Shown here one piece after another: positions 18,568-26,356 of a stretch of DNA of 64,000 nucleotides. The DNA comes from UBA5336 sp038526245. Its GTDB lineage: Bacteria > Pseudomonadota > Alphaproteobacteria > Caulobacterales > Hyphomonadaceae. Below the pieces are notes generated by a model. It was not told where the DNA came from. It ran no database searches and worked only from the letters and a program-made list of their open reading frames with translations. The stretch covers positions 62,001-126,000 of the forward strand of contig JBCBGZ010000001.1 of NCBI GenBank assembly GCA_038526245.1, given 5' to 3'. The translations under genes and the position numbers were made by a program. Each line of letters opens with the position of its first letter. Position 1 is the first letter of the stretch.

Positions 18568-19065
18568 ATGCACCGCGTAGGCCTATACCCAGGCACGTTT
18601 GACCCCATCACCCTTGGCCATCTGGACATCATCCAGCGTGCTACAAAACTTGTCGACAGGTTGATTGTCGGTGTGGCGGTCAATGACGCCAAGAAACCGC
18701 TCTTCTCGCTGGAAGAACGCGTTGCGATCGTCGAACGTGAGGTGCGCGAGCACGAGATGCCCGGCGCCGCTCAGGTGGTTGTGAAACCCTTCGACAAGCT
18801 GCTGATGCACTTTGCCGAGGAAGTCCACGCGGGCGTCCTGGTCCGGGGCCTGCGGGCGGTTTCGGACTTTGAGTATGAGTTTCAGATGACCGCAATGAAC
18901 GAAGTACTGAATCCCAACATTGAAACCGTCTTCCTGATGGCCGATGTTCGCCATCAGGCCGTGGCGTCGCGACTCGTGAAGGAAATCGCGAAGCTAGGCG
19001 GTGATGTATCGAAGTTCGTTTCGCCGAGTGTTCAGGCGGACCTGTTGGAGAAGTATGGATTATGA
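18568..19065 (+). CDS. coaD: Phosphopantetheine adenylyltransferase
   Basis: A 165-residue enzyme of the CoA pathway (4'-phosphopantetheine + ATP to dephospho-CoA). The nucleotidyltransferase motif GLYPGTFDPITLGHLDI holds the T/H-x-G-H signature. LVRGLRAVSDFEYEFQM and the C-terminal SRLVKEIAKLGGDVSKFV are family blocks. ATG 18568 is chosen over 18556 because GGAGG is 5 nt before it. Its stop overlaps the cyclophilin start by 4 nt (ATGA). Confidence 0.96.
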   Translation: MHRVGLYPGTFDPITLGHLDIIQRATKLVDRLIVGVAVNDAKKPLFSLEERVAIVEREVREHEMPGAAQVVVKPFDKLLMHFAEEVHAGVLVRGLRAVSDFEYEFQMTAMNEVLNPNIETVFLMADVRHQAVASRLVKEIAKLGGDVSKFVSPSVQADLLEKYGL

Positions 19066-19931
19066 CCCGGATGACCTTGATTGCCGCGCTCGCCGCGCTT
19101 TCAGTGACCCTGCCAGCGACGGCCCAGACCAACACAGCAGCGACGCAAAACGTGGCCGCAATCGACACGAGCGACGCTGAGAACTGGCGCGAAGCGGACC
19201 CGGAAAACCTTATTGAATTCAACACCACCAAGGGCAAGATCCTCATCGAGATTTTCCCCGATGTTGCTCCTGCTCACGCCGTTCAGTTTCGCGCACTGGT
19301 TCGCTCTGGCGACTATGATGGCACTTCGTTCCATCGCGTGATTGATGATTTCATGGCCCAGGGCGGCGATATCTTTGCGCTGCACGGTCGCGAATCCGGT
19401 CTGCCAGATATTCCAGGTGAGTTCACCTTCCGCCGCGACCCCGTTGCCATGCCTCTGGACACAGTCGGCGATGCAGAACTTGGTCGTATTGGCTTCATCA
19501 ACGGATTTCCAATAATGGGACAAGCCGCCTGGCTGTCGGAAATGTCTCGTGATGGCCTGGTCCAGAGTTATATCGCCCATTGTCCGGGCACCGTCTCCAC
19601 GGCGCGCACGGATGATCCCAATTCCGCAAACAGCCAATTCTTCCTGATGCGCGGGCGCGCGGAACACTTGGATCGGCAATACACGGCCTGGGGGCGCGTT
19701 GTTGAAGGGTTGGACATCGTATTGGCGATCAAGACAGGCGAGCCGCCAGCAAATCCCGACATTCTACAGAGTGCCGCGATGGTCGCCGATATGCCGGTCG
19801 CGGATCAGCCTCGTGTTTGGGTGCAGCGCACGGACGGACCAGACTTCGCGGGTGTTCTTGAAGCGGCCGATGAAGCCGGCGTCGAGGATATTTGCGAGTT
19901 GCCGCCCGTTCCGACAGTCGTCGTGCGCTAG
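19062..19931 (+). CDS. Periplasmic cyclophilin-type peptidyl-prolyl isomerase
   Basis: A 289-residue protein with a signal peptide (IAALAALSVTLPATAQ), so it acts on folding proteins in the periplasm. The cyclophilin fold follows: IEFNTTKGKILIEIFPDVAP, the catalytic-region FHRVIDDFMAQGGD, NSANSQFFLMRG and YTAWGRVVEGLDIV. An insertion of about 60 residues separates the two halves, and the C-terminal about 55 residues extend past the domain. The start overlaps coaD, and queA begins 5 bp after its stop, so all three are probably in one transcript. Confidence 0.9.
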   Translation: MTRMTLIAALAALSVTLPATAQTNTAATQNVAAIDTSDAENWREADPENLIEFNTTKGKILIEIFPDVAPAHAVQFRALVRSGDYDGTSFHRVIDDFMAQGGDIFALHGRESGLPDIPGEFTFRRDPVAMPLDTVGDAELGRIGFINGFPIMGQAAWLSEMSRDGLVQSYIAHCPGTVSTARTDDPNSANSQFFLMRGRAEHLDRQYTAWGRVVEGLDIVLAIKTGEPPANPDILQSAAMVADMPVADQPRVWVQRTDGPDFAGVLEAADEAGVEDICELPPVPTVVVR

Positions 19932-19935
19932 CGCC

Positions 19936-20994
19936 TTGGATCTCGACGCATTTGATTTCCAGCTCCCAGAAAACCGCATCGCCTTACGACCGGTTGAGCC
20001 GCAGGACGCAGCCCGGCTGCTTGTCGTGCATGGGGACGGTCGTCTTGAAGACGCGCATGTGCGGGACTTGCCGCGATATCTGAATGTCGGCGACGCCCTT
20101 GTTTTCAACGATACGCGGGTTTTGCCAGCAGCTTTGAAAGGCGTTCGGAAAGCCCGCAATGCTGACGGGCACGACGTGCAGGTCGATATTAATCTGGTGG
20201 AGGAAACCGGAGACGGACACTGGATGGCGCTTGTCCGGCCAGGGCGACGGCTCCAGCCGGGTGATGTCATCGAGATCGCGGCGGGCTTTTCAGCAAGACT
20301 TATTGCTAAACACAGCGGAGGAGACGTCGAGCTGGCGTTCACATGCGCCGGCAATGATGTGATGGGGCAGCTGGACGCCCACGGCGCCATGCCGCTGCCC
20401 CCCTATATTGCGCGCCGTCGGGGTGCCGACGCCCAGGACAGGGTGACTTACCAGACGCGATTAGCCGCCGATGAAGCAAGATCTGTTGCTGCGCCGACGG
20501 CAGGGCTGCACTTCACCGACAGACTTTTGGCGGAAATTGATGAAGCCGGCTTGGTGCGCGAAACCGTGCGGCTCCATGTGGGGCTGGGCACCTTTGCGCC
20601 GTTGGACGAGGCTGCACTCAGGGACAATCGTCTGCACGGCGAGTGGCGCAGGCTAGCGCCGGACGTGGCCGAACGATTGAATGTGGCCCGGAGCAGGGGA
20701 AAACGCTGTGTTGCCGTGGGGACGACGGCCATGCGCACCCTGGAAAGCTGCGCAAACGAGGACGGGCAGCTTGTGGCCCAGACCGGCGCGACGGATATTT
20801 TCATCAAGCCGGGGGATCCCATCCGCGCAACGGATGCACTTGTGACGAATTTTCACCTGCCGCGCTCATCGCTGTTCATGCTGGTGTGCGCGCTGATGGG
20901 CACCGACGTGATGCAGGCCGCCTATGCCCACGCCATCGCATCCGAGTATCGCTTCTATTCCTATGGCGATGCGTGCCTGCTATTGCCCGGCTGA
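19936..20994 (+). CDS. queA: tRNA preQ1(34) S-adenosylmethionine ribosyltransferase-isomerase
   Basis: About 352 residues. The enzyme transfers and isomerises the ribosyl group of S-adenosylmethionine onto preQ1-tRNA to give epoxyqueuosine. QueA blocks present are LDAFDFQLPENRIAL, VFNDTRVLPAAL, ARSVAAPTAGLHF, VGLGTFAPL and TNFHLPRSSLFMLVCA. The conserved frame begins right after the cyclophilin stop, where the only start is TTG 19936; the ATG at 19699 lies inside the cyclophilin gene in another frame and adds unrelated sequence. Translation probably depends on coupling. Its stop overlaps the tgt start (TGATG). Confidence 0.94.
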   Translation: MDLDAFDFQLPENRIALRPVEPQDAARLLVVHGDGRLEDAHVRDLPRYLNVGDALVFNDTRVLPAALKGVRKARNADGHDVQVDINLVEETGDGHWMALVRPGRRLQPGDVIEIAAGFSARLIAKHSGGDVELAFTCAGNDVMGQLDAHGAMPLPPYIARRRGADAQDRVTYQTRLAADEARSVAAPTAGLHFTDRLLAEIDEAGLVRETVRLHVGLGTFAPLDEAALRDNRLHGEWRRLAPDVAERLNVARSRGKRCVAVGTTAMRTLESCANEDGQLVAQTGATDIFIKPGDPIRATDALVTNFHLPRSSLFMLVCALMGTDVMQAAYAHAIASEYRFYSYGDACLLLPG

Positions 20995-22130
20995 TGAGCG
21001 CATTCACCTTTTCAATTCACGCGACCGATGGCGCGGCCCGCACAGGGCATTTGTCCACACCGCGCGGCGACATCCGCACGCCGGCGTTTATGCCCGTGGG
21101 TACGGCCGGCACCGTGAAGGCGCTGTACATGGATCAGGTGGCGAATGCGGGCGCCGACATCATTCTGGGCAATACCTACCATCTGATGCTGCGGCCCACC
21201 GCTGAGCGGGTTGCGCAACTTGGCGGGTTGCACCGCTTCTCTGGCTGGACCGGGCCCATGCTCACCGACTCTGGCGGCTTCCAGGTCTGGTCACTCTCCC
21301 AGCTCCGCAAAATGGATCCAGACGGTGTCACTTTCCAGAGCCATATCGACGGATCGCGCCACCGGTTAACACCAGTGCGCAGTATTGAAATTCAGGCCAA
21401 TCTCCTGGGCGCGGACATTTCCATGCAGCTGGATGAATGCACAGACTTCCCCTGCAGCCACGATGAGGCGCTCCGGAGTCTCGAACTCTCCCTGGATTGG
21501 GGGCAACGCTCGAAGGAGGCGTTTGGCATGCGGTCGAAACAGGCCCTCTTTGGCATAGTACAGGGGTCAAATTATCCAGACCTTCGGGAGCGATCGGCAA
21601 TAGGTGTTGCTGCGCAAGGGTTTGACGGGATTGCTTTGGGCGGCCTCGCCGTTGGGGAGGGACATGCCCAGATGTGCGAGACGATTGACTTTACAGTGCC
21701 CCACCTGCCGCCGGAGAAACCGCGTTATGTGATGGGGATTGGCAAGCCGATCGACCTTGTGGAGGCCGTTGCCCGAGGCATCGACATGTTCGACTGCGTG
21801 CTGCCGACCCGGTCCGGGCGCCATGGCCAGGCCTGGACATGGGATGGCCCGGTGAATGTCAAGAATGCAAAGTTCATCGAAGATATGCAGCCTCTCGATC
21901 CCGAGAGTGACTGTCCAGCCAGCCGGGATTACAGCCTCGCCTATCTCAACCATCTGTTTCGCGCCGGTGAGTATCTCGGTCCGATGCTTCTGTCCTGGCA
22001 CAATACGGCCTTTTTCCAGGCCCTGATGGCGCGGATGCGAGCGGCCATCGCAAGTGGGACGTTTGAAGACCTTCGCGCGGATCTCGCCGAGCGGTGGGCC
22101 CATACCCGGTCTTCGCGTCGCGAACGTTAG
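20994..22130 (+). CDS. tgt: tRNA-guanine transglycosylase
   Basis: About 378 residues. It exchanges guanine 34 for preQ1 in tRNAs, the step before QueA. Substrate motif DSGGFQVWSLS, GGLAVGEGHAQM, and the nucleophile region FDCVLPTRSGRHG are present. In the zinc region the sequence is SDCPASRDYSLAYLNHL, so two of the three cysteines of the E. coli-type site are Ser; the later His in LSWHN remains. The start ATG shares a base with the queA stop. Its last 4 nt overlap the convergent lipoprotein gene. Confidence 0.96.
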   Translation: MSAFTFSIHATDGAARTGHLSTPRGDIRTPAFMPVGTAGTVKALYMDQVANAGADIILGNTYHLMLRPTAERVAQLGGLHRFSGWTGPMLTDSGGFQVWSLSQLRKMDPDGVTFQSHIDGSRHRLTPVRSIEIQANLLGADISMQLDECTDFPCSHDEALRSLELSLDWGQRSKEAFGMRSKQALFGIVQGSNYPDLRERSAIGVAAQGFDGIALGGLAVGEGHAQMCETIDFTVPHLPPEKPRYVMGIGKPIDLVEAVARGIDMFDCVLPTRSGRHGQAWTWDGPVNVKNAKFIEDMQPLDPESDCPASRDYSLAYLNHLFRAGEYLGPMLLSWHNTAFFQALMARMRAAIASGTFEDLRADLAERWAHTRSSRRER

Positions 22131-22708
22131 CGGTAGACGATCTTGCGATCTTCGATCGGTTCCGGGATCGGCGCGGCTGGCGGTGCGCACCCCAGGGCCT
22201 GACCATACCCCTTCAAATAGGCGCGGCGTTCCATGCCGAGCCGGTAGGCTGTCGCCAGTTTGTCGGCGTAGCGCTCTGCGCCGGTGGCCTCGCGAACAAG
22301 ACCGCGGAACGGGATGAACCCCCGCGCCGTGGATGCCACGGCACCCAGGGCGGCGTCGGCGGAGCGGTCGGCCGCCCATTCTGCGCGGTCGCGTTCTTCT
22401 TCGTCGGTTTTCGGCGTGTCGTCATCGGGACCGAGAATTTGTGTAAGCGTAGCGATTTCGCCGAGCAGGTATTCGCAGCCAGATCCGGCGGGGATCCCAT
22501 AGGGCGTTTCGAGCGGCTCCAGAACGGCCGGGATATCATCGCGCCGCAGATTGAGATCTTCCAGCGGGCTCAGCGCGGCGTCGGTGAGGCCGTCGCCCGT
22601 TTGTTCAACGGCGGAACTGGTGGCTTCGCTTGCCGTCATTCCGGTACTTGAGCAGCTTGCCAGAACGGTGAGCGCTCCGGCCAATGTGAAAAGCAGGACA
22701 GGTTTCAT
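22127..22708 (-). CDS. Lipoprotein of unknown function
   Basis: A 193-residue protein with an N-terminal lipoprotein signal peptide (MKPVLLFTLAGALTVLASC, lipobox LASC). A low-complexity Ser/Thr/Ala stretch follows, then a mostly helical, acidic body. Two cysteines (in GSGCEYLLGE and GQALGCAPP) could pair. It probably faces the periplasm or outer membrane. I do not recognise a family. The gene is convergent with tgt, overlapping it by 4 nt, and divergent from tRNA-Lys. Confidence 0.75.
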   Translation of the reverse strand: MKPVLLFTLAGALTVLASCSSTGMTASEATSSAVEQTGDGLTDAALSPLEDLNLRRDDIPAVLEPLETPYGIPAGSGCEYLLGEIATLTQILGPDDDTPKTDEEERDRAEWAADRSADAALGAVASTARGFIPFRGLVREATGAERYADKLATAYRLGMERRAYLKGYGQALGCAPPAAPIPEPIEDRKIVYR

Positions 22709-22811
22709 AGGGGTGGTGTGCTGGAAAAAAGTGTCGCAGACAAGGCAACCACCGCACCTCGGCGTTGACGCGGGCAGGGCATCCCTCTATGTCCGCCGTT
22801 CGCATAAAGCG

Positions 22812-22887
22812 GTGCCGTTAGCTCAGTTGGTAGAGCAGCTGACTTTTAATCAGCGGGTCACAGGTTCGAATCCTGTACGGCACACCA
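22812..22887 (+). tRNA. tRNA-Lys (anticodon TTT)
   Basis: A full cloverleaf of 76 nt including an encoded CCA. The acceptor GTGCCGT pairs with ACGGCAC, the D arm is GCTC/GAGC, the anticodon arm GCTGA-CTTTTAA-TCAGC has anticodon TTT, and the T arm is ACAGG-TTCGAAT-CCTGT. Its 3' part is the integration site of the adjacent satellite element, which restores the gene on this side. Confidence 0.97.
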
Positions 22888-22889
22888 AT
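22842..22889 (+). repeat. attL: left 48-bp direct repeat
   Basis: Runs from the anticodon loop of tRNA-Lys through the CCA and two bases beyond. It is identical to 32745-32792 over 48 nt; flanking bases differ on both sides. This is the duplicated attachment core left by integrase-mediated insertion. Confidence 0.92.
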
Positions 22890-22925
22890 CTTTCCAAGGC
22901 ACTAGGGCTACAACGCTCTGGTGCT

Positions 22926-23204
22926 TTATTTTTTCGGGTGCTCCTTGGGTTCCAGTTTCGACTCGAGAAATGCCCTGTAGTGCTCCAGGGCTTTGCGGAT
23001 CGCGCCGGTTTTTGAAGCGCCGGTGAGCCCTTGGATCGCGTCCAAGTTCGCCTGGTCATCTTTTTCAGCAACGAAGGCGACGTTCTTTGCCCCGCGCTCG
23101 GCGAGGGTGGCTTTCCGGTATTTCGTCTGGCGGTCCATGAGGACTGGATAGCGGGCAAGAAACTTCGTGTCAACATGGGTTTTTGTGTAGACGTATCCAT
23201 GCAT
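22926..23204 (-). CDS. Ribbon-helix-helix-like DNA-binding protein
   Basis: Up to 92 residues (70 if the in-frame ATG at 23138 is used). The C-terminal half reads like an RHH protein: a strand (NVAFVAEKDD), helix A (QANLDAIQGLTG) and helix B (KTGAIRKALEHYRAFLESKL). The N-terminus is basic. No strong RBS marks either start; the downstream ATG would leave the whole palindromic region upstream as operator. It is divergent from the membrane-protein gene across a region packed with GTAGA half-sites, which suggests that it regulates both itself and that gene. The target and effector are unknown. Confidence 0.55.
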   Translation of the reverse strand: MHGYVYTKTHVDTKFLARYPVLMDRQTKYRKATLAERGAKNVAFVAEKDDQANLDAIQGLTGASKTGAIRKALEHYRAFLESKLEPKEHPKK

Positions 23205-23239
23205 ACGCTCTACATGTATACATGTAGACGCTGGTCTAC
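23187..23239. promoter_or_regulatory. Operator-like array of palindromes
   Basis: Four GTAGA-type half-sites alternate in orientation: GTAGAC 23187-23192, CTCTAC 23208-23213, GTAGAC 23224-23229 and GTCTAC 23234-23239. Within this, CTACATGTATACATGTAG (23210-23227) is a perfect 18-nt palindrome, and the last two half-sites form a second inverted repeat with a 4-nt spacer. The array sits between the divergent RHH and membrane-protein genes. Confidence 0.6.
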
Positions 23240-23269
23240 GGCTGTTTCTCAACTCAAAAGGAGGCTCGA

Positions 23270-23776
23270 ATGTCCTCATTCGACACCACCACCAAGGCCG
23301 CTTCACTCGTTCCGATCATTGCGGCCATCTACTTCACCTGCCGGGGCTTCATTGGCCTCGGTATGACGGTGGAGCTGGTGATCATCCTGACCACGTTGTT
23401 CGCGGCGCTGTCCTGGATGCTCTCACAGGCTCTGCTGCGGTTCCTGGAGGTTCGCCACAACAAGCCAATGGCTGGGGCGATCATGGTTCTGGGGGCTGCG
23501 TTCCTCGCAACGGAGGCCTGCTTTGCCCATCTCGGGCTGGAATGGCTTCTAAAGCAGGGGCAGGGGGTTCACGCCCATCCCGCCCTTGTCTGGTTCTTCT
23601 CTGTGGCGCTCAGCGTGACCAACGTCCTCGCCAAGTGGGCGTTTCTGGGAGACCCTGGCGAGCGAAAGGCCGTCAAGGCGATCAACTACTCCGGCGCGGA
23701 GAACGTTGTCGCAATCGACCCCAAAGTCGAAAAGCAGATGGCAGAAATTGGCGAGCGCGTCAGAAGCGCGACCTAG
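23270..23776 (+). CDS. Polytopic membrane protein of the satellite, unknown
   Basis: A 168-residue protein with about three to four TM helices (roughly residues 13-28, 33-57, 66-88 and 103-125) and a soluble cytoplasmic-looking C-terminus of about 40 residues ending EKQMAEIGERVRSAT. A strong RBS (AAAAGGAGG) precedes the ATG, and an excellent terminator follows. It resembles no holin or channel family that I can name. Its position at the element edge beside an RHH regulator suggests an accessory gene, for example in host or phage interference, but this is a guess. Confidence 0.7.
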   Translation: MSSFDTTTKAASLVPIIAAIYFTCRGFIGLGMTVELVIILTTLFAALSWMLSQALLRFLEVRHNKPMAGAIMVLGAAFLATEACFAHLGLEWLLKQGQGVHAHPALVWFFSVALSVTNVLAKWAFLGDPGERKAVKAINYSGAENVVAIDPKVEKQMAEIGERVRSAT

Positions 23777-23782
23777 GCAACA

Positions 23783-23814
23783 CCCCCGCAGCTCCGGCTC
23801 GCGGGGGTTTTTTT
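23783..23814 (+). terminator. Rho-independent terminator
   Basis: CCCCCGC pairs with GCGGGGG around an 11-nt loop and is followed by seven T residues. It lies 7 bp after the membrane-protein stop. Its T tract also abuts the 3' end of the opposite-strand gene. Confidence 0.88.
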
Positions 23815-24173
23815 ATTGCAGATCCGCCAGCATGTTGTTGATCTGACAATCAACGTAATCTTCGGCGTCGATTGCTAGGTTTCGCACTTGGCGCAAATAA
23901 TCATCGACCTCAATAAGGTATTCTCGCAGTCGCCTTTCAAAATCAAACAGTTCTGCCTCATAATCGTCTATTTCCCAACGAGAACAATCGTGCTGGCCAG
24001 AAAAGCGAAATTCCAAAAGACAATATGGCGGCTCAGGCTTTTCATAATTGGCGGGGGGGGTCTGGAAAATCAAAAAATAAAGGCGCCGAGGGCTCAGGGC
24101 AAAAGGCGTTTGCATTCGCTGCCAGAAGTGTCGCTCCGATTGCAAACAAAATAAATTTTAACAATCTCATCAT
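23813..24173 (-). pseudogene. Exported protein gene frameshifted at a G8 tract
   Basis: From ATG 24173 (or 24170) the frame gives a clean signal peptide, RLLKFILFAIGATLLAANA, then FCPEPSAPLFFDFPDPP. It then hits a stop just after a run of eight G (24053-24060 on the plus strand). Removing one base restores a continuous frame: ...DPP-ANYEKPEPPYCLLEF... through an acidic helical region (DDYEAELFDFERRLREYL) to MLADLQ. The CPEP...PPYC arrangement joins naturally across the break, so the two halves were one secreted protein of about 118 residues. It may be a decayed gene, a phase-variable gene, or a sequencing error in the homopolymer. The sequence is AT-rich. Function unknown. Confidence 0.65.
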
Positions 24174-24260
24174 CGACCGTGGGTCCCCTACCAAATCAAA
24201 AAACATAAGTAAGACTGTCACTGTAAACGAAAGAATACCAGAAACGCTTCAACTGGCTCG

Positions 24261-24289
24261 CGGGCTTTTTGGCCTAGACAAGAAGCCCG
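24261..24289. terminator. Hairpin downstream of the VRR-NUC gene
   Basis: CGGGCTT at 24261-24267 pairs with AAGCCCG at 24283-24289 around a 15-nt loop. It lies just past the end of the minus-strand capsid/nuclease block. On the minus strand no clear T tract follows, so it is only a candidate terminator. Confidence 0.35.
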
Positions 24290-24303
24290 GGTTTGCATTT
24301 TTC

Positions 24304-24669
24304 TCACGCCGCCATTGCTTTGAGGCGTGCTCGAATAGGTAAGCCCATCGCGATGAGAATATCCGCCACGGCATCGACGCTCCGGCAAACATGGTAGACC
24401 CCACCCGCCAGCGTGAAGGCCTCGGCCCATTCCTTCTGAGCGGTCGATTGCCGTCCTTTCTGAGTCTTGAGTTCGATCCCGATGGCTCGGCCCTGCCAGA
24501 CCAACACGATGTCCGCCACGCCCGGCTTGACGCCCTCGGCGCGGAGCTTGCGGGCTACGTTCACATTCCGAGCGCCGCCGTTCGGCACGGCGAACCACAC
24601 CGCCTGCGTCTCACGCAGGGCATAGTCGAGATACCGCGCAACAGCGCGTTGGAGGTCGTGCTCGCTCAT
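24304..24669 (-). CDS. VRR-NUC domain nuclease
   Basis: About 121 residues. It matches the small stand-alone VRR-NUC proteins of phages: VPNGGARN near the N-terminus, GVKPGVADIVLVW with the catalytic Asp, and IGIELKTQKGRQSTAQKEW with the E-x-K pair of the PD-(D/E)XK core. Such nucleases are often near phage packaging or replication genes and may act on branched DNA. I start at ATG 24669, where MSEHDLQRAVARYL begins; the upstream extension overlaps the neighbouring gene. It is the last gene of the capsid operon, 7 bp after the decoration-like gene. Confidence 0.85.
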   Translation of the reverse strand: MSEHDLQRAVARYLDYALRETQAVWFAVPNGGARNVNVARKLRAEGVKPGVADIVLVWQGRAIGIELKTQKGRQSTAQKEWAEAFTLAGGVYHVCRSVDAVADILIAMGLPIRARLKAMAA

Positions 24670-24676
24670 GGCTGGC

Positions 24677-25102
24677 CTACGCTGCGCTCGCCAGCATCGG
24701 ATGGCCCAGGGCCACAACTGCGGAGATCGCCGTCCCCGCCGCGTGTGTGCCGCTGAAGTCAGCCTTCAGCTTCACGTAGCGCCGACCGCCGACATAGTTG
24801 ACGATGTAGGAGCCAGCCGCCGCATGGGCAGATATAAACGTCAACACCTCGCCGTTTGTGCCGACGGCAGTCACCTTGTCCACGTCGCTTGCGTCTACCG
24901 CGCTGTAGGTCGCATTGTCGTCGGAGTGAAGGAGAAGAAACTCCAACTTGTTCGTCGCGGTGAAGGTGATGCCGCCGGCGCCCACGGAAATGAGGAAGCT
25001 GGCTGCGTAGTGGCCCTGCAGGTCGATTGCGGCCGATTCGGTGTCAGCATCCAGAACAGCGGGTGTGATGACATTCCGAGGGTGAAGCGTCTGGGAATAC
25101 AT
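24677..25102 (-). CDS. Probable phage head decoration or structural protein
   Basis: A 141-residue protein with GGAGG 5 nt before its ATG. The composition is Ala/Gly/Val/Thr-rich and beta-type, with no signal peptide or TM, for example LISVGAGGITFTATNKLEF and YVGGRRYVKLKADFSGTHA. It starts 9 bp after the capsid gene, where decoration or stabilisation proteins usually lie. The assignment rests on composition and context only; I cannot name a family. Confidence 0.6.
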   Translation of the reverse strand: MYSQTLHPRNVITPAVLDADTESAAIDLQGHYAASFLISVGAGGITFTATNKLEFLLLHSDDNATYSAVDASDVDKVTAVGTNGEVLTFISAHAAAGSYIVNYVGGRRYVKLKADFSGTHAAGTAISAVVALGHPMLASAA

Positions 25103-25111
25103 GCGTGCCTC

Positions 25112-26356
25112 CTATTCGGCGATCTTGAGCAGCTTGATGGCCTGGGAATTGGTCACGTCCCCGCCGACACGCTGGCGCGCATAGAACTGGACGTGGGGCG
25201 GTTCGTGATCGAGGCGGCGCATGGAGCGACCGATCCGATCAACGATGGTGTAGCCCTTCATAAAGTTACCGAATGCGATAGGCACCTGGTTCGCAGCGAT
25301 GTCGGGCATGTGCTCGGCAATCGTCACTGGATAACCGAGAAGCCTCGAAGGCTCGCCCTCCTGGACACTTTCGCTCCAGAGGGGCTTGCCGTCAGCGTCT
25401 TTCAGTTTGCGCAGACGGCCGCTCGTGCGCTGGTTCATGACCCAGCGGGCGCCGGAGTGGTATTCCGGCTTGAGAGCGGTCTGGATATCGACAAGCGGGT
25501 CGAGCATATCGCCGGGGTTAGTGTCGGGCAGGTCGGCTGCAACGCCAGACTTCACAAAGCCGAGCTTGCCCCATGCCCAGCTTGCATCGGCGACTTGGGG
25601 ATACACGAGAAAGCCGCGTGGCTTCTTTACGCCGTCACCCGTGATGAAAGATTCGGCCTCCTGGCGCGCAAACTTGTCGGCGATCAGCTCGGCGAGATAT
25701 CCCTCAATATCAATCGCGGAATCTTCCAAGATGGTTTGTGTGACGCGCAGGCGCGAGAACATTTCCCCCGGCATGATTTCCATCATGTCGAGCTTCGGCG
25801 TCTTGCCGGTTGGGCGCGCATCTTCCTCGCCAACCCAACCTGCATCTGGCCCTGAAACGGAGGCGGGCAGCTCAACGGACTTGGAACTGATCGTCATTAT
25901 GCGAGCAATCTGACGAATGGGTGAATTTTCGAACAGAAGGTGTTCGATGCTGTCGCTGAATTCCTCGTGGACCCAATAGCCGCCATCCTCCTGGCGGAGA
26001 GTGGAGAAGTCTTTCGTCTCCATGGCCAGATCGCGGAAGGCTGACTCATCCCCTGTGCGCCAGTAATCGATGTTGGCAGACTTATAGCCGAGGTCGAATT
26101 CGTCGCCGCCGCCCCATTCATAATCGTCGTCAAGCGAGGCGCGACCGCTTTCGGGCGGGCGCTGCTGTTGCTTCGACTCCATGTCCGCTACTCGCGTTTC
26201 GAGTTGGTCAAGGTCGACGCCTTTGGTTTCCATGCCGAGCACGTCCAGGCGCTCTATGAGGGCTTCCATGCGGTCAAGATCCGTTCCGCCCTTGGTTTCG
26301 AGCGCTTCGGGGAAGTTCTTTGTTTCGAGCTTCTTCGCGGTGTTTTTGCGGGGCAT
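25112..26356 (-). CDS. HK97-type phage major capsid protein
   Basis: A 414-residue capsid protein. The N-terminal about 95 residues are charged and helical with repeated ETK-containing segments, like the scaffolding delta domain. The HK97 core follows: GGYWVHEEFSDSIEHLL, NSPIRQIARIMTISSKSVELP, WVGEEDARPTGKTPKLDMME, and the C-terminal LGYPVTIAEHMPDI and IAFGNFMKGYTIVDR blocks. The ATG at 26356 shares a base with the upstream MerR-like stop (TGATG), so expression is coupled to that regulator. No separate protease or portal gene accompanies it, which is unusual for a head operon. Confidence 0.92.
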   Translation of the reverse strand: MPRKNTAKKLETKNFPEALETKGGTDLDRMEALIERLDVLGMETKGVDLDQLETRVADMESKQQQRPPESGRASLDDDYEWGGGDEFDLGYKSANIDYWRTGDESAFRDLAMETKDFSTLRQEDGGYWVHEEFSDSIEHLLFENSPIRQIARIMTISSKSVELPASVSGPDAGWVGEEDARPTGKTPKLDMMEIMPGEMFSRLRVTQTILEDSAIDIEGYLAELIADKFARQEAESFITGDGVKKPRGFLVYPQVADASWAWGKLGFVKSGVAADLPDTNPGDMLDPLVDIQTALKPEYHSGARWVMNQRTSGRLRKLKDADGKPLWSESVQEGEPSRLLGYPVTIAEHMPDIAANQVPIAFGNFMKGYTIVDRIGRSMRRLDHEPPHVQFYARQRVGGDVTNSQAIKLLKIAE

